From an uncultured Eubacterium sp. (lineage in GTDB: Bacteria; Bacillota_A; Clostridia; Lachnospirales; Lachnospiraceae): a stretch of DNA of 22,811 nt. Positions 6,854-14,878 of this stretch are shown in pieces. Under the pieces are notes generated by a model. That model ran no database searches, was not told where the DNA came from, and saw only the letters and a program-made list of their open reading frames with translations. Numbering within the stretch: position 1 is the stretch's first letter; each line of letters begins with the position of its first letter. The translations under genes were made by a program, and so were the position numbers. The stretch is taken from assembly GCA_948560485.1 (NCBI GenBank), contig CAOXUF010000002.1, positions 1 to 22,811 on the forward strand, in the 5' to 3' direction.

Positions 6854-7130
6854 GTCGAGTATTTCCATGGAGAATTTAAGAGAAAGATTATTTCAGGATG
6901 AAGAATTTAAAAAGGAATATGAGAAATTAGGACCGAGATATGAATTGGTTTCGCTCATCATTAAAACCAGGCTTGAACAAAATCTTACTCAGGAAGAATT
7001 GGCTAGACGAATTGGAACAAAAAAATCAAATATTTCACGGTTGGAAAGTGGGAAATATAATCCAAGTCTTGATTTTATTATTAAAGTAGCTGAAGCTTTT
7101 GGGAAAAAAGTAAAGTTAGATTTTTTCTAA
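6846..7130 (+). CDS. higA: HigA-type XRE-family antitoxin
   Basis: This 94-residue Cro/C1-type helix-turn-helix protein binds and neutralises the toxin encoded just upstream and is expected to repress the operon. The HTH spans about residues 37-90: LEQNLTQEELARRIGTKKSN followed by ISRLESGKYNPSLDFIIKVA, ending FGKKVKLDFF. The N-terminal third (FQDEEFKKEYEKLGPRYELV) is the usual extension of this group. AGGAGG at 6833-6838, 7 nt before 6846, decides the start against an in-frame ATG at 6822. The ATG lies inside the toxin's last codons, so the two are translationally coupled. The antitoxin has the stronger ribosome binding site and an ATG, unlike the toxin. The likely operator is the TTATCA/TGATAA palindrome at 6454-6469. 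Confidence 0.88.
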   Translation: MDKSSISMENLRERLFQDEEFKKEYEKLGPRYELVSLIIKTRLEQNLTQEELARRIGTKKSNISRLESGKYNPSLDFIIKVAEAFGKKVKLDFF

Positions 7131-7153
7131 TTAATAATGCACCTGCATATATT
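7126..7153 (+). promoter_or_regulatory. Candidate sigma-E-type promoter for the LysM-GH18 gene
   Basis: TCTAATT (7126-7132), 13 bp, then CATATATT (7146-7153). The -10 fits the sigma-E form CATAYAnT; the -35 is a partial match (5 of 7) to KCATATT. A start about 7 nt downstream (near 7160) would fall in the loop of the terminator hairpin, so the RNA would lack the 5' arm. The homologue yaaH of B. subtilis belongs to the sigma-E regulon. The motif is short and degenerate, so this is a hypothesis. Confidence 0.4.
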
Positions 7154-7179
7154 TAAATAAATATGTGCAGGTGTTTTTT
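7140..7179 (+). terminator. Intrinsic terminator after higBA whose 3' arm contains the next gene's ribosome binding site
   Basis: A 14-bp stem (7140-7153 with 7160-7173, core CACCTGC/GCAGGTG, one G-U pair) with a 6-nt loop is followed by six Ts (7174-7179). The start codon of the next gene is the very next base (7180). The 3' arm AGGTG (7169-7173) is the only candidate Shine-Dalgarno sequence for that gene. Read-through RNA from higBA would therefore be both terminated and have its ribosome site paired. Confidence 0.85.
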
Positions 7180-8325
7180 ATGCAGATTTATGTAGTAACA
7201 GCAGGAGATAATGTAGATAAAATCGCAGAACAGTTTGGTGTCGGTGTAGAGTCGTTGATTTATGATAACCAGCTGGTGGCTCCGTACAGACTGGCAGTGG
7301 GTCAGGCTTTATTAATAGATGATGGAGGAATCAGAGAAAATAGAAAGAGTGCATATTTCAGAGGATTCGCATATCCTTTTATCAGTCAATATGTTTTAGA
7401 GCAGACGTTAGCATCGTTGTCAGAACTGGCAGTGTTTTCATATGGTTTTACAAGAGAGGGAAATCTGATTTCACCGGCTTTGGATGATACTTTTATGATA
7501 GAGGCATCATTGAGAAACAGAGCGGAACCAATATTGACACTTACTCCCTTTGATGCATCCGGTAAGTTTAGTAATGAATTAATCTCAGCAGTCATTAACA
7601 ATCCTGATGCAGTAAATACTTTGATTGGGGAATTGCTTCAGACAATGCAGGAAAAAGGATTTTTAGGAGTAGATATTGATTTTGAATATATAAAAGCACA
7701 AGATAGAGATACTTTTGTAGAGTTTGTGAGAAGTGTTACGGAAACGATGAATGCGAATGGCTATTCTGTGTCAGTGGATCTTGCTCCAAAAGTAAGCGCT
7801 GATCAGCCGGGTTTGTTATATGAGGGTAAGAATTATGCGGCGTTGGGAGCGATTGCCAATAGTGTTTTGGTAATGACTTATGAGTGGGGCTATACTTACG
7901 GACCTCCAATGGCAGTTGCGCCAATTAATAAAGTGCGCCAGGTGTTAGATTATGCAGTGACAGAGATTGAATCGACAAAAATTAATGTGGGAATCCCCAA
8001 TTATGGATATGACTGGCCGCTTCCTTATGAGAAAGGAGTTACAAAAGCAAAAACATTGGGAAATATAGAGGCAGTCCAGCTGGCGATTAGCAAAGGAGCA
8101 GAGATACAGTTTGATGAGGTGGCGATGAGTCCGTATTTTCGCTATACAGATAATGGGGTAGAACATGAAGTCTGGTTTGAGGACCCAAGAAGTATCAGCG
8201 CAAAACTGGAATTAATATATGAGTATAATTTGAGAGGAGCATCTTATTGGCAGATTATGCAGTTATTCCGCAGCAACTGGCTGTTGGTGGATTATAATTT
8301 TGATGTCGTAAAAATGATTGTATAA
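7180..8325 (+). CDS. LysM-GH18 glycoside hydrolase, spore cortex-lytic/coat type (SleL/YaaH-like)
   Basis: One N-terminal LysM domain (residues 1-47: YVVTAGDNVDKIAEQFGVGV through VGQALLI) binds peptidoglycan. A GH18 barrel follows. The GH18 active-site strand is LGVDIDFEY, with Asp165, Asp167 and catalytic Glu169; downstream come VDLAPKVS, VLVMTYEWGY and SYWQIMQLF. This is the arrangement of SleL/YaaH, an N-acetylglucosaminidase acting on cortex fragments at germination. The protein has 381 residues and one LysM; YaaH has two. There is no signal peptide, as expected for a protein made in the mother cell and deposited on the forespore. An in-frame start at 7165 would lie inside the terminator stem; the ATG at 7180 with AGGTG at 7169-7173 and the residue pattern favour this start. 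Confidence 0.85.
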   Translation: MQIYVVTAGDNVDKIAEQFGVGVESLIYDNQLVAPYRLAVGQALLIDDGGIRENRKSAYFRGFAYPFISQYVLEQTLASLSELAVFSYGFTREGNLISPALDDTFMIEASLRNRAEPILTLTPFDASGKFSNELISAVINNPDAVNTLIGELLQTMQEKGFLGVDIDFEYIKAQDRDTFVEFVRSVTETMNANGYSVSVDLAPKVSADQPGLLYEGKNYAALGAIANSVLVMTYEWGYTYGPPMAVAPINKVRQVLDYAVTEIESTKINVGIPNYGYDWPLPYEKGVTKAKTLGNIEAVQLAISKGAEIQFDEVAMSPYFRYTDNGVEHEVWFEDPRSISAKLELIYEYNLRGASYWQIMQLFRSNWLLVDYNFDVVKMIV

Positions 8326-8385
8326 AATATATAGACTGAAACAGGAAATCAGCCGGAATGAGTTTACATGGGCTTCTGACAAAAT

Positions 8386-8413
8386 AACAATATCAATGAT
8401 TCTGCATATTTTA
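8386..8413 (+). promoter_or_regulatory. Candidate sigma-K-type promoter for the amidase gene
   Basis: AACA (8386-8389, the AC at 8387-8388), 16 nt, then CATATTTTA (8405-8413) preceded by G. This fits the sigma-K form mACm - 16 - gCATAnnnTA. It is 44 bp upstream of the amidase start. A TATAAT at 8412-8417 overlaps it but has no -35. The AT-rich context makes chance matches possible. Confidence 0.45.
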
Positions 8414-8456
8414 TAATAACTTTGATTTTGTATAAATTTGAAAGGAGTAATACTAT

Positions 8457-9197
8457 ATGTGGACAATCAATGTACATGCAGGGCACAATCCGGATGGAAA
8501 GATTGGAAGTGGTGCTGTAGGTCTGATAAAGGAGTCAAAGGAAAATAGAAAGGTATTAAAACAAGTTATAAAATATTTGAGAGTGTTTGGGTTTAAAGTA
8601 TATGACTGCACTGTAAATGATGGAAAAAGTCAAATCGACATTTTAGAAAAAATTGTGAAAAAGTGTAATGCCCACAAAGCCGATTTAGATGTTTCGATTC
8701 ATTTTAATAATGGAAGAAATGATGAAAAGGGAGATGGAGAGACAGGAGGAGTCGAGGTACTGGTATATAGTAAGGAACTGGGGCCTATAAAATCTGCAAA
8801 GGAAGTGTGCAAATCTATAGCAAGATTAGGATTTCGAAATCGTGGAATTAAATACAGGCCGGAGTTAATGTTTTTGAATGCAACGAAAGCTCCTGCTATG
8901 CTGGTGGAATGCTGTTTTATTGATGATGCGGATGATGTAAAAATATATAATTATAAGAAAATGGGGCAGGCAATCGCAGAGGGAATAGTAAACAGTTATT
9001 GTCCATATGACGTGGTAACTACAAAAAAAGGTGTAAAAGAGAGAAATAAACCGTCAAGAAAATACACATTAATGGGAAAATTAAAAAAAGGAACATGGTG
9101 TATTATAGAAAAAGTAAGAATTGTAGATGGTATCAGTTACGGAAAAAGAAAGAAAAGAAAAACATGGATTAAAATGAGAAATACAAAAGAAAAATAA
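8457..9197 (+). CDS. N-acetylmuramoyl-L-alanine amidase (Amidase_3), no signal peptide
   Basis: This zinc amidase cuts the bond between muramic acid and the stem peptide. The Amidase_3 domain spans residues 1-180: zinc ligands are His10 (VHAGHNP), Glu26 (KESKENRK) and His82 (VSIHFNN), and the catalytic Glu is Glu151 (MLVECCFID). The tail (about 195-246) is very rich in Lys/Arg, with a pattern KYTLMGKLKKGTWCIIEKVR that may be a degenerate SH3-like wall-binding unit. With no signal peptide or membrane segment, the enzyme acts after lysis, after holin release, or inside the mother cell. The sigma-K-like promoter upstream, and the cortex hydrolase gene before it, favour a CwlC/CwlH-like mother-cell lysis role over a phage endolysin. 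AAAGGAG at 8441-8447 supports the start. Confidence 0.88.
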   Translation: MWTINVHAGHNPDGKIGSGAVGLIKESKENRKVLKQVIKYLRVFGFKVYDCTVNDGKSQIDILEKIVKKCNAHKADLDVSIHFNNGRNDEKGDGETGGVEVLVYSKELGPIKSAKEVCKSIARLGFRNRGIKYRPELMFLNATKAPAMLVECCFIDDADDVKIYNYKKMGQAIAEGIVNSYCPYDVVTTKKGVKERNKPSRKYTLMGKLKKGTWCIIEKVRIVDGISYGKRKKRKTWIKMRNTKEK

Positions 9198-9218
9198 AGC
9201 CGGACTGATTATATTTAG

Positions 9219-9280
9219 AAAACCAGAGCAGATACAGAAAAGACTATTTGACATAGAATTTACGTATCTGTTCTGGTTTT
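9219..9280 (+). terminator. Terminator-like hairpin after the amidase gene
   Basis: Arms 9219-9235 and 9264-9280 (core AAACCAGA...CAGATAC against GTATCTG...TCTGGTTT) form a 17-bp stem with one G-U pair and a 28-nt loop, ending in TTTT. The long loop and short T run make it weaker than the hppA terminator. The A-rich 5' side could also act on the other strand. Confidence 0.6.
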
Positions 9281-9315
9281 GCAGAAATATATCAGAGGTC
9301 TATATTTTTTCTATA

Positions 9316-9344
9316 TTGAATAAATGAAGAAACCGTATTAAAAT
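9316..9344 (+). promoter_or_regulatory. Sigma-A-type promoter of the argF-sbcDC operon
   Basis: TTGAAT (9316-9321), exactly 17 bp, then TAAAAT (9339-9344), about 80 bp before argF. The -35 region (TTGAATAAATGAA) loosely resembles half of an arginine-repressor box, but the match is too poor to claim ArgR control. Confidence 0.55.
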
Positions 9345-9421
9345 ACTAGAGTATATAAAAGAAATAAAAACGGAATCAAAAGAAGTTAACTTAGATTCTT
9401 AAGATAATATAGGAGGAAACA

Positions 9422-10417
9422 ATGGATTTTAAAGGCAGACATTTTTTAAAGTTATTAGATTTTACATCGGAAGAGATAGGAGCATTGATTGACCTTGCTG
9501 CAGAGCTCAAGGCAAAGAAGAAAGCTGGGGAGCTGGTAGATGTTTTAAGAGGAAAGAATATTGCAGTCATTTTTGAGAAAACCAGTACCCGTACGAGATG
9601 CTCTTTTGAGGTGGCTGCCCACGACCTGGGGATGGGCGTTACATATTTAGAACCATCAGGTTCACAGATTGGGAAGAAAGAGAGCATTGCTGATACAGCA
9701 AGAGTTTTAGGACGAATGTTTGATGGAATAGAATATAGAGGATTTGGACAAGACTTAGTCGAAGAACTTGCTGCACATGCAGGAGTTCCGGTCTGGAATG
9801 GTCTTACAAATGAATTTCATCCAACGCAGATTCTGGCAGATTTTCTTACATTAAAAGAGAAGTTTGGAAAATTAGAAGGATTAAAGTTTGTATATATGGG
9901 TGATGCCCGTTACAATATGGGAAATTCATTAATGGTAGGTTGTGCGAAAATGGGAATGCATTTTGTCGGCTGTGCGCCGAAAAAATATCAGCCGGATGAA
10001 GAATTAGTAAAGCAATGCAGAGAGATTGCAAAAGAGACAGGAGCTGTGATTGAATTTGAAGAAGACCCTATGACAGCAACGAAAGAGGCAGATGCAATTT
10101 ATACAGATGTGTGGGTATCTATGGGTGAACCGGATGAAGTATGGGAAGAACGTATCGGTGATCTTCTTCCGTATAGAGTGACGATGGATTTAATAAATAA
10201 TGCAAATGCAGGAGTGGTATTTATGCATTGTCTGCCGGCATTTCATGACTTGAAGACAAAGATTGGAAAAGAAATCTATGAGAAGTTTGGGCTTGACTGC
10301 ATGGAAGTAACAGACGAGGTATTTGAATCAGAGCATTCTGTAGTTTTCGATGAGGCAGAAAACAGAATGCATACGATTAAGGCAGTTATGGCAGCTACTC
10401 TTGGAGCAGAACTATGA
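9422..10417 (+). CDS. argF: Ornithine carbamoyltransferase
   Basis: The enzyme condenses ornithine and carbamoyl phosphate to citrulline (arginine synthesis), or runs the reverse in the arginine deiminase route. The carbamoyl phosphate motif STRTR is at 55-59 ([13 protein letters not shown]), FHPTQ lies in [12 protein letters not shown], and the ornithine loop HCLP is at 269-272. The length of 331 residues and blocks such as EYRGFGQ belong to the long ArcB/E. coli ArgF-like group, so a catabolic role is possible. No other arginine gene is nearby. AGGAGG at 9411-9416 supports the start. Its stop overlaps the sbcD start (ATGA), tying it to a DNA repair operon, an odd pairing for a metabolic gene. 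Confidence 0.96.
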   Translation: MDFKGRHFLKLLDFTSEEIGALIDLAAELKAKKKAGELVDVLRGKNIAVIFEKTSTRTRCSFEVAAHDLGMGVTYLEPSGSQIGKKESIADTARVLGRMFDGIEYRGFGQDLVEELAAHAGVPVWNGLTNEFHPTQILADFLTLKEKFGKLEGLKFVYMGDARYNMGNSLMVGCAKMGMHFVGCAPKKYQPDEELVKQCREIAKETGAVIEFEEDPMTATKEADAIYTDVWVSMGEPDEVWEERIGDLLPYRVTMDLINNANAGVVFMHCLPAFHDLKTKIGKEIYEKFGLDCMEVTDEVFESEHSVVFDEAENRMHTIKAVMAATLGAEL

Positions 10418-11547
10418 GATTTTTACATTTAGCAGATCTTCATCTTGGAAAACGTGTGAATGAGTTTTCCATGATAGAAGATCAGAAGTATGTTTTAAAA
10501 CAGGTATTAAATATAATAGAAGAACATAATGTACAGTCTGTGCTGATGGCAGGGGATATCTATGATAAGTCTGTGCCATCGGCAGAGGCTGTTCTTTTAC
10601 TGAATGATTTTTTGACGGAACTATCAAAGAGAGGAATTATAACTTTTGTTATCAGCGGAAATCATGACAGTGCAGAACGTATTGGATTTGGTTCTGATAT
10701 TATGAGTCAGGCAGGAATCCACATGGCAAAGCCATATAATGGGAAGGTAGAACAGGTTGCAGTGAAAGATGAATTTGGAGAAATCTGTGTTTATATGCTT
10801 CCTTTTATAAAACCTGCTACAGTAAAGCATGCACATAAAGAAGAGGAGATTATCACATATGATGATGCGATGGCAGATGTAATGAAAAATATAAACTTAG
10901 ATAAGAGCAAAAGAAATATTTTGATTGCACATCAATATGTCAGTGGGGCAGACAGATGCGAATCAGAAAATATAACAATTGGCGGAATTGATGAAGTGTA
11001 CGCCTGTCATTTTAAAAATTTTGATTATGTGGCGCTGGGGCATTTACACGGTCCACAGCATGTGCATTCAGAAAACATCCGATATGCAGGGACATTATTA
11101 AAATACTCTTTTTCAGAGGTGCATCATCATAAGAATGCATTGATTGTTGATATAGGAGAAAAAGGAGAAATAAATTATCAGAAAATAGGCATCAAACCAT
11201 TACATGATATGCGGGATTTGAAAGGTACTTATGATGAACTGACTGCGAAAACATTTTATGAGGATATGAATACAGAGGATTATTTTCATATTACGTTGAT
11301 AGATGAGGAAGATAAAGTCAACGCATTGGCATTACTTAGAACAATTTATCCGAATATTATGAAACTTGACTATGATAATCAAAGAACAAGACAAAATCAA
11401 GAAGTTATGTTAACTGAAAAAATGGAAGAAAAATCACCTTTAAATTTATTTGAAGAGTTTTATGAAATCCAGAATAATGTGCCAATGACAAATGAACAAA
11501 AGGCATTCATAGAAGAAATGATACAAAAAGTATGGGAGGTGGACTGA
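10414..11547 (+). CDS. sbcD: Nuclease SbcCD subunit D (Mre11-like exonuclease)
   Basis: This is the metallophosphoesterase nuclease subunit that, with SbcC, opens hairpins and trims protein-blocked DNA ends. The phosphodiesterase motifs appear in order: ADLHLGK (Asp8, His10), AGDIYDK (Asp48), SGNHDSAE (Asn83, His84), IAHQYVSG and [11 protein letters not shown]-terminal capping region follows. The 377-residue length is normal for clostridial SbcD. The ATG overlaps the argF TGA by 4 bp. The stop TGA is immediately followed by the TTG start of sbcC, so the three genes form one translationally coupled unit. Confidence 0.95.
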   Translation: MRFLHLADLHLGKRVNEFSMIEDQKYVLKQVLNIIEEHNVQSVLMAGDIYDKSVPSAEAVLLLNDFLTELSKRGIITFVISGNHDSAERIGFGSDIMSQAGIHMAKPYNGKVEQVAVKDEFGEICVYMLPFIKPATVKHAHKEEEIITYDDAMADVMKNINLDKSKRNILIAHQYVSGADRCESENITIGGIDEVYACHFKNFDYVALGHLHGPQHVHSENIRYAGTLLKYSFSEVHHHKNALIVDIGEKGEINYQKIGIKPLHDMRDLKGTYDELTAKTFYEDMNTEDYFHITLIDEEDKVNALALLRTIYPNIMKLDYDNQRTRQNQEVMLTEKMEEKSPLNLFEEFYEIQNNVPMTNEQKAFIEEMIQKVWEVD

Positions 11548-14100
11548 TTGAGACCAACCAAACTGATGATGTCGGCATTCGGACCTTATGCCGGACAGGT
11601 AGAAATAGATTTTGACAAATTTGGTAACAAGGGGCTTTATCTGATTACCGGAGATACCGGGGCAGGAAAGACCACTATTTTTGATGCGATTGTTTTTGCT
11701 TTATATGGCGAGGCAAGCGGTAATAACAGAGATAAAAACATGCTCCGCAGTAAGTATGCAAAGGTGGACACACCGACTTTTGTAGAATTGGAGTTTGAAA
11801 ATAAGGGTGAGAAATATGTAATTAGAAGAAATCCTGACTATATGCGTCCGGCAAAGAGAGGAGATGGTGAAACAAAGGAGAATGCAGATGCAGTTCTGAC
11901 ATTTTTTAATGGCAAGCCGCCAATTACAAAAATGAAAGAAGTAACAATTGCTGTTGAGGAGATTGTTGGTCTGGATAAAAACCAGTTTACTCAAATTGTG
12001 ATGATAGCCCAGGGAGATTTTTTAAAATTATTATTAGCAAAAACGGAGGAAAGGCGGGAAATATTTAGAAAAATATTTCACACGATGCCTTACAAAACCC
12101 TACAGGATAAACTAAAAGAAAATTCCAAGAAACTACATGATTTATATGATGATAAAAATAAGAGTATTGCCCAATATATTAGGGGAATACAATGTGATCA
12201 TGACAGCCCGCTCAGCGTGAAATGGCAGCAGATGAGGGATAACAAAACAGAGGCAGGTATCGAAGAGGTACGGAACGTAATTAACGAAATTATTGAAGAA
12301 GATAAAGGCATCATTTCCAGAGACAATAAAGAAATTAGGGTTTTAGATAAAGAAATTTCTCAGATTGATGAGAAAATAGGAAAAGCAGATACCCTAGGCA
12401 AGGCGTTAAAACAAAAAGAGAAAGCGATTCAAAGTTTAGAAAAAAACGAAAGAAATTTAATTATTTTAGAGGAAGAATTAAAAAAACAGGAAGCGTTGAG
12501 CCCAGAAAGAGAACGGCTCTCTTTCGAGATACAGAAACTGACAGAGAAATTAGGGGAATATGATAAGTTAGACAGCATATTAAAGGAATTGTCGGATAAC
12601 CAAAAGAAATTGGAAAACATTGAATTTCAGAGAATGTTTTCATTAAAGAGGGACATAGATGGTTTGAGTCAGGAGAAGAAGAGTCTTTTTGACCTGCAAT
12701 GTCAATATAAGGACATGAATCAAAAACTGTCAGCAAAAAGAACAGAATATATTCATATGGAACAGACTTTTATGAATGAACAGGCAGGAATCATGGCAGC
12801 AAAACTGGAAGAGGGAAAGCCGTGTCCTGTATGTGGTTCTATGGAGCATCCGAACCCGGCAGAACTTACAGAGAACGCACCATCTAAGGAGCAGGTAGAA
12901 CAGGCAAAAGAAATGGTGGAGCAATACGAGAAAGAGACAAAGAAATTAAGTGAGCAGGCACATAAGCAAAGCATGAAAGTCGAAGTGGCTGAAAAAGAAA
13001 CCTTAATACATATTGAAAAAATATTGGGGAAAATAACATTAGAAGATGCGGTAGAAAAGTTAAAGAATGCATTATCCCACAAGTCAGTAAAAATAAACAA
13101 TGTTAATTTAAAATCAAATTGTGAATATCAATGTACTGACAAGACGATTGAAAACTACAAGATGAATATAAAATCTTTGGAAACAATATTAGAGGAAAGA
13201 AAACAGACGTTACAGTTTGAGAGTAAATCTAAGGCAAAGGCATATATTAACCAATTGGAAAAACAACAAAAGGCTTTAGAAAAATCATTTAAGAAGGCAG
13301 AACATCAGTGGGAAGAATGCAAGTCGGATATCGAAAAAGCAAACAATACAATCAAAACGGTTGAAAATCAACTAAAGAATACAGAAATGATATCATTAGA
13401 GGAACTTAAGGAGCAGAGAAGAGTAATAGAAAAAAGAAGAAACAGGTATCTGGAAATTGTAAGCGGGGCGAAATCAAGAGTAAATATTAACGAAAAATCT
13501 CAAAATGAGATTGGCAGACAGTTTGAAGCATTGAAAGAGGTTGAGAAACAGTGGAATATGATGAAATCATTATCGAATACTGCCAATGGAAATATTTCAG
13601 GAAAAGAGAAGATATTATTAGAGACTTATGTTCAGATGCATTACTTTGATACAATTATCCAGAGGGCAAATATCAGATTTATGGTGATGTCTTCAGGTCA
13701 ATATGAGTTAAAGAGAGCAGCCGGTTCAAATAATTTAAAAGGTCAAAGTGGTTTAGAATTAAATGTAATTGATCATTATAATGGGAGCGAACGAAGTGTA
13801 AGAACCCTGTCCGGTGGAGAGTCCTTTAAGGCATCTTTGGCATTGGCATTAGGTTTGTCTGACGAGATTCATGCGAACGCCGGAGGCATTCAGATAGATA
13901 CGTTGTTTGTGGATGAGGGATTTGGCTCTTTAGATGAAGAGTCACTGAATCAGGCGATAGATTCCCTATCAAATGTTACGAACGGTAACAGACTGGTTGG
14001 AATTATCTCGCATGTTCGTGAAATAAAAGAAAAAATTGACAGGAAAATAATAGTAAATAAGGATAAAATTAACGGAAGTGATATTACATTGGAAATATAG
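11548..14100 (+). CDS. sbcC: Nuclease SbcCD subunit C (Rad50-like SMC ATPase)
   Basis: This is the ATPase and coiled-coil arm of the SbcCD nuclease. Walker A is GDTGAGKTT (residues 35-43); the Q-loop region is QIVMIAQGDFLKLL. Coiled-coil arms flank a zinc hook CPVC (Cys426 and Cys429, then GSMEHP). The ABC signature is LSGGESF (from 754) and Walker B is DTLFVDEGFGSLD. The start is TTG, directly after the sbcD stop, with GGGAGGTGG at 11534-11542. At 850 residues it is shorter than the 1,000-1,130 of E. coli and B. subtilis, because both arms are short (about 240 residues each side of the hook). The head motifs are complete, so it should be functional. There is no terminator before spoVT. Confidence 0.95.
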   Translation: MRPTKLMMSAFGPYAGQVEIDFDKFGNKGLYLITGDTGAGKTTIFDAIVFALYGEASGNNRDKNMLRSKYAKVDTPTFVELEFENKGEKYVIRRNPDYMRPAKRGDGETKENADAVLTFFNGKPPITKMKEVTIAVEEIVGLDKNQFTQIVMIAQGDFLKLLLAKTEERREIFRKIFHTMPYKTLQDKLKENSKKLHDLYDDKNKSIAQYIRGIQCDHDSPLSVKWQQMRDNKTEAGIEEVRNVINEIIEEDKGIISRDNKEIRVLDKEISQIDEKIGKADTLGKALKQKEKAIQSLEKNERNLIILEEELKKQEALSPERERLSFEIQKLTEKLGEYDKLDSILKELSDNQKKLENIEFQRMFSLKRDIDGLSQEKKSLFDLQCQYKDMNQKLSAKRTEYIHMEQTFMNEQAGIMAAKLEEGKPCPVCGSMEHPNPAELTENAPSKEQVEQAKEMVEQYEKETKKLSEQAHKQSMKVEVAEKETLIHIEKILGKITLEDAVEKLKNALSHKSVKINNVNLKSNCEYQCTDKTIENYKMNIKSLETILEERKQTLQFESKSKAKAYINQLEKQQKALEKSFKKAEHQWEECKSDIEKANNTIKTVENQLKNTEMISLEELKEQRRVIEKRRNRYLEIVSGAKSRVNINEKSQNEIGRQFEALKEVEKQWNMMKSLSNTANGNISGKEKILLETYVQMHYFDTIIQRANIRFMVMSSGQYELKRAAGSNNLKGQSGLELNVIDHYNGSERSVRTLSGGESFKASLALALGLSDEIHANAGGIQIDTLFVDEGFGSLDEESLNQAIDSLSNVTNGNRLVGIISHVREIKEKIDRKIIVNKDKINGSDITLEI

Positions 14101-14108
14101 AAAAAATA

Positions 14109-14138
14109 TGAATAATAATTCTTCCTTTACAAATACTA
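14109..14138 (+). promoter_or_regulatory. Sigma-G-type promoter of spoVT
   Basis: TGAATA (14109-14114), exactly 17 bp, then AATACTA (14132-14138). The -35 is perfect and the -10 differs from CATACTA in the first base only. Forespore sigma-G is known to drive spoVT in B. subtilis, so motif and gene agree. Confidence 0.7.
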
Positions 14139-14177
14139 GGATTATATCAGCTACAAGATGTAAATGGAGGAAATAAA

Positions 14178-14726
14178 ATGAAAGCAACAGGAATTGTAAG
14201 AAGAATAGACGATTTGGGAAGAGTAGTTGTTCCCAAGGAAATTAGGAGAACACTGCGTATCAGAGAAGGTGATCCTATGGAGATTTTTACAAATAGAGAT
14301 GGAGAAATTATATTAAAAAAATATTCTCCAATTGGAGAGATTGATAGCTTTGCAAAACAGTATGCAGAAAGCCTTGCACAGGTTTCAGGTTATAAGATTT
14401 TAATTAGTGATAGAGACCAGATTATTGCAGTAGCAGGTGGTGCAAAAAAGGAATTGTTGGGAAAGAACATTAGTACACAACTAGAAAAGTTGATTAATGA
14501 GAGAGATAATCTTACCACGGAGGGCGGAATTGAAAAAGGAATTCCGGTTGTTGAAGGAGAGAGTGCTCCGGAAGCAGGTCAGGTAATCTATCCAATAATA
14601 TGTGAAGGAGATATTATTGGCAGTGTTGTTATTATGTCCAAAAATGAAAAGCAGGACGTTAGTGTTACCGAACAGAAATTGGCAGGTGTGGCAGCAGCAT
14701 TTTTAGGAAGGCAAATGGAGGCATAA
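14178..14726 (+). CDS. spoVT: Stage V sporulation protein T (AbrB-type forespore regulator)
   Basis: This DNA-binding protein tunes sigma-G-dependent genes in the forespore. Residues 1-50 form a swapped-hairpin AbrB/SpoVT domain (MKATGIVRRIDDLGRVVVPK through FTNRDGEIILKKY). Residues about 55-182 form the SpoVT-type GAF-like domain (SYWELLED-equivalent region, here VIYPIICEGDIIGSVVIMSK and AGVAAAFLGRQME). The 182-residue length equals the usual SpoVT size, against about 95 for AbrB, which lacks the second domain. GGAGG at 14166-14170 supports the start. It opens the sporulation/division cluster. In B. subtilis the next genes would be yabM and mazG; both are absent here and hupA follows. Confidence 0.95.
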   Translation: MKATGIVRRIDDLGRVVVPKEIRRTLRIREGDPMEIFTNRDGEIILKKYSPIGEIDSFAKQYAESLAQVSGYKILISDRDQIIAVAGGAKKELLGKNISTQLEKLINERDNLTTEGGIEKGIPVVEGESAPEAGQVIYPIICEGDIIGSVVIMSKNEKQDVSVTEQKLAGVAAAFLGRQMEA

Positions 14727-14796
14727 AGCATATGCAAATCATTGATTATTCTATTTGTTAAAATGCCCAAAACACCCATAAAAAGGTGGATTTTCC

Positions 14797-14827
14797 TTGA
14801 CAAAGTCTACAAAATGGAGTATATACT
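14797..14827 (+). promoter_or_regulatory. Sigma-A promoter of the HU gene
   Basis: A perfect TTGACA (14797-14802) is followed after 17 bp by TATATA (14820-14825) or after 19 bp by TATACT (14822-14827). It gives a leader of about 45 nt ending in a strong AAGGAGG (14865-14871), as expected for a very highly expressed protein. Confidence 0.7.
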
Positions 14828-14878
14828 TTATAGATACGCGAGGAAAGCGATCGTACAAATTATCAAGGAGGAATTACG

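Noticed and set aside
8412..8417. TATAAT before the amidase as a sigma-A promoter
   Set aside because: No -35 of any quality lies 15-19 bp upstream. The overlapping sigma-K-like pair explains the sequence better.
6444..9197. Prophage remnant made of toxin-antitoxin plus endolysin
   Set aside because: There is no integrase, holin, structural gene or attachment repeat, and both wall hydrolases look like sporulation enzymes with matching promoters. Transfer of the higBA pair alone remains possible.
9310..9330. ArgR operator at the argF promoter
   Set aside because: Only one loosely matching half-site; no paired boxes are visible, so arginine control is not claimed.
14761..14795. Terminator for spoVT
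   Set aside because: Only a 4-bp CACC/GGTG pair with a long loop; too weak to stop transcription.
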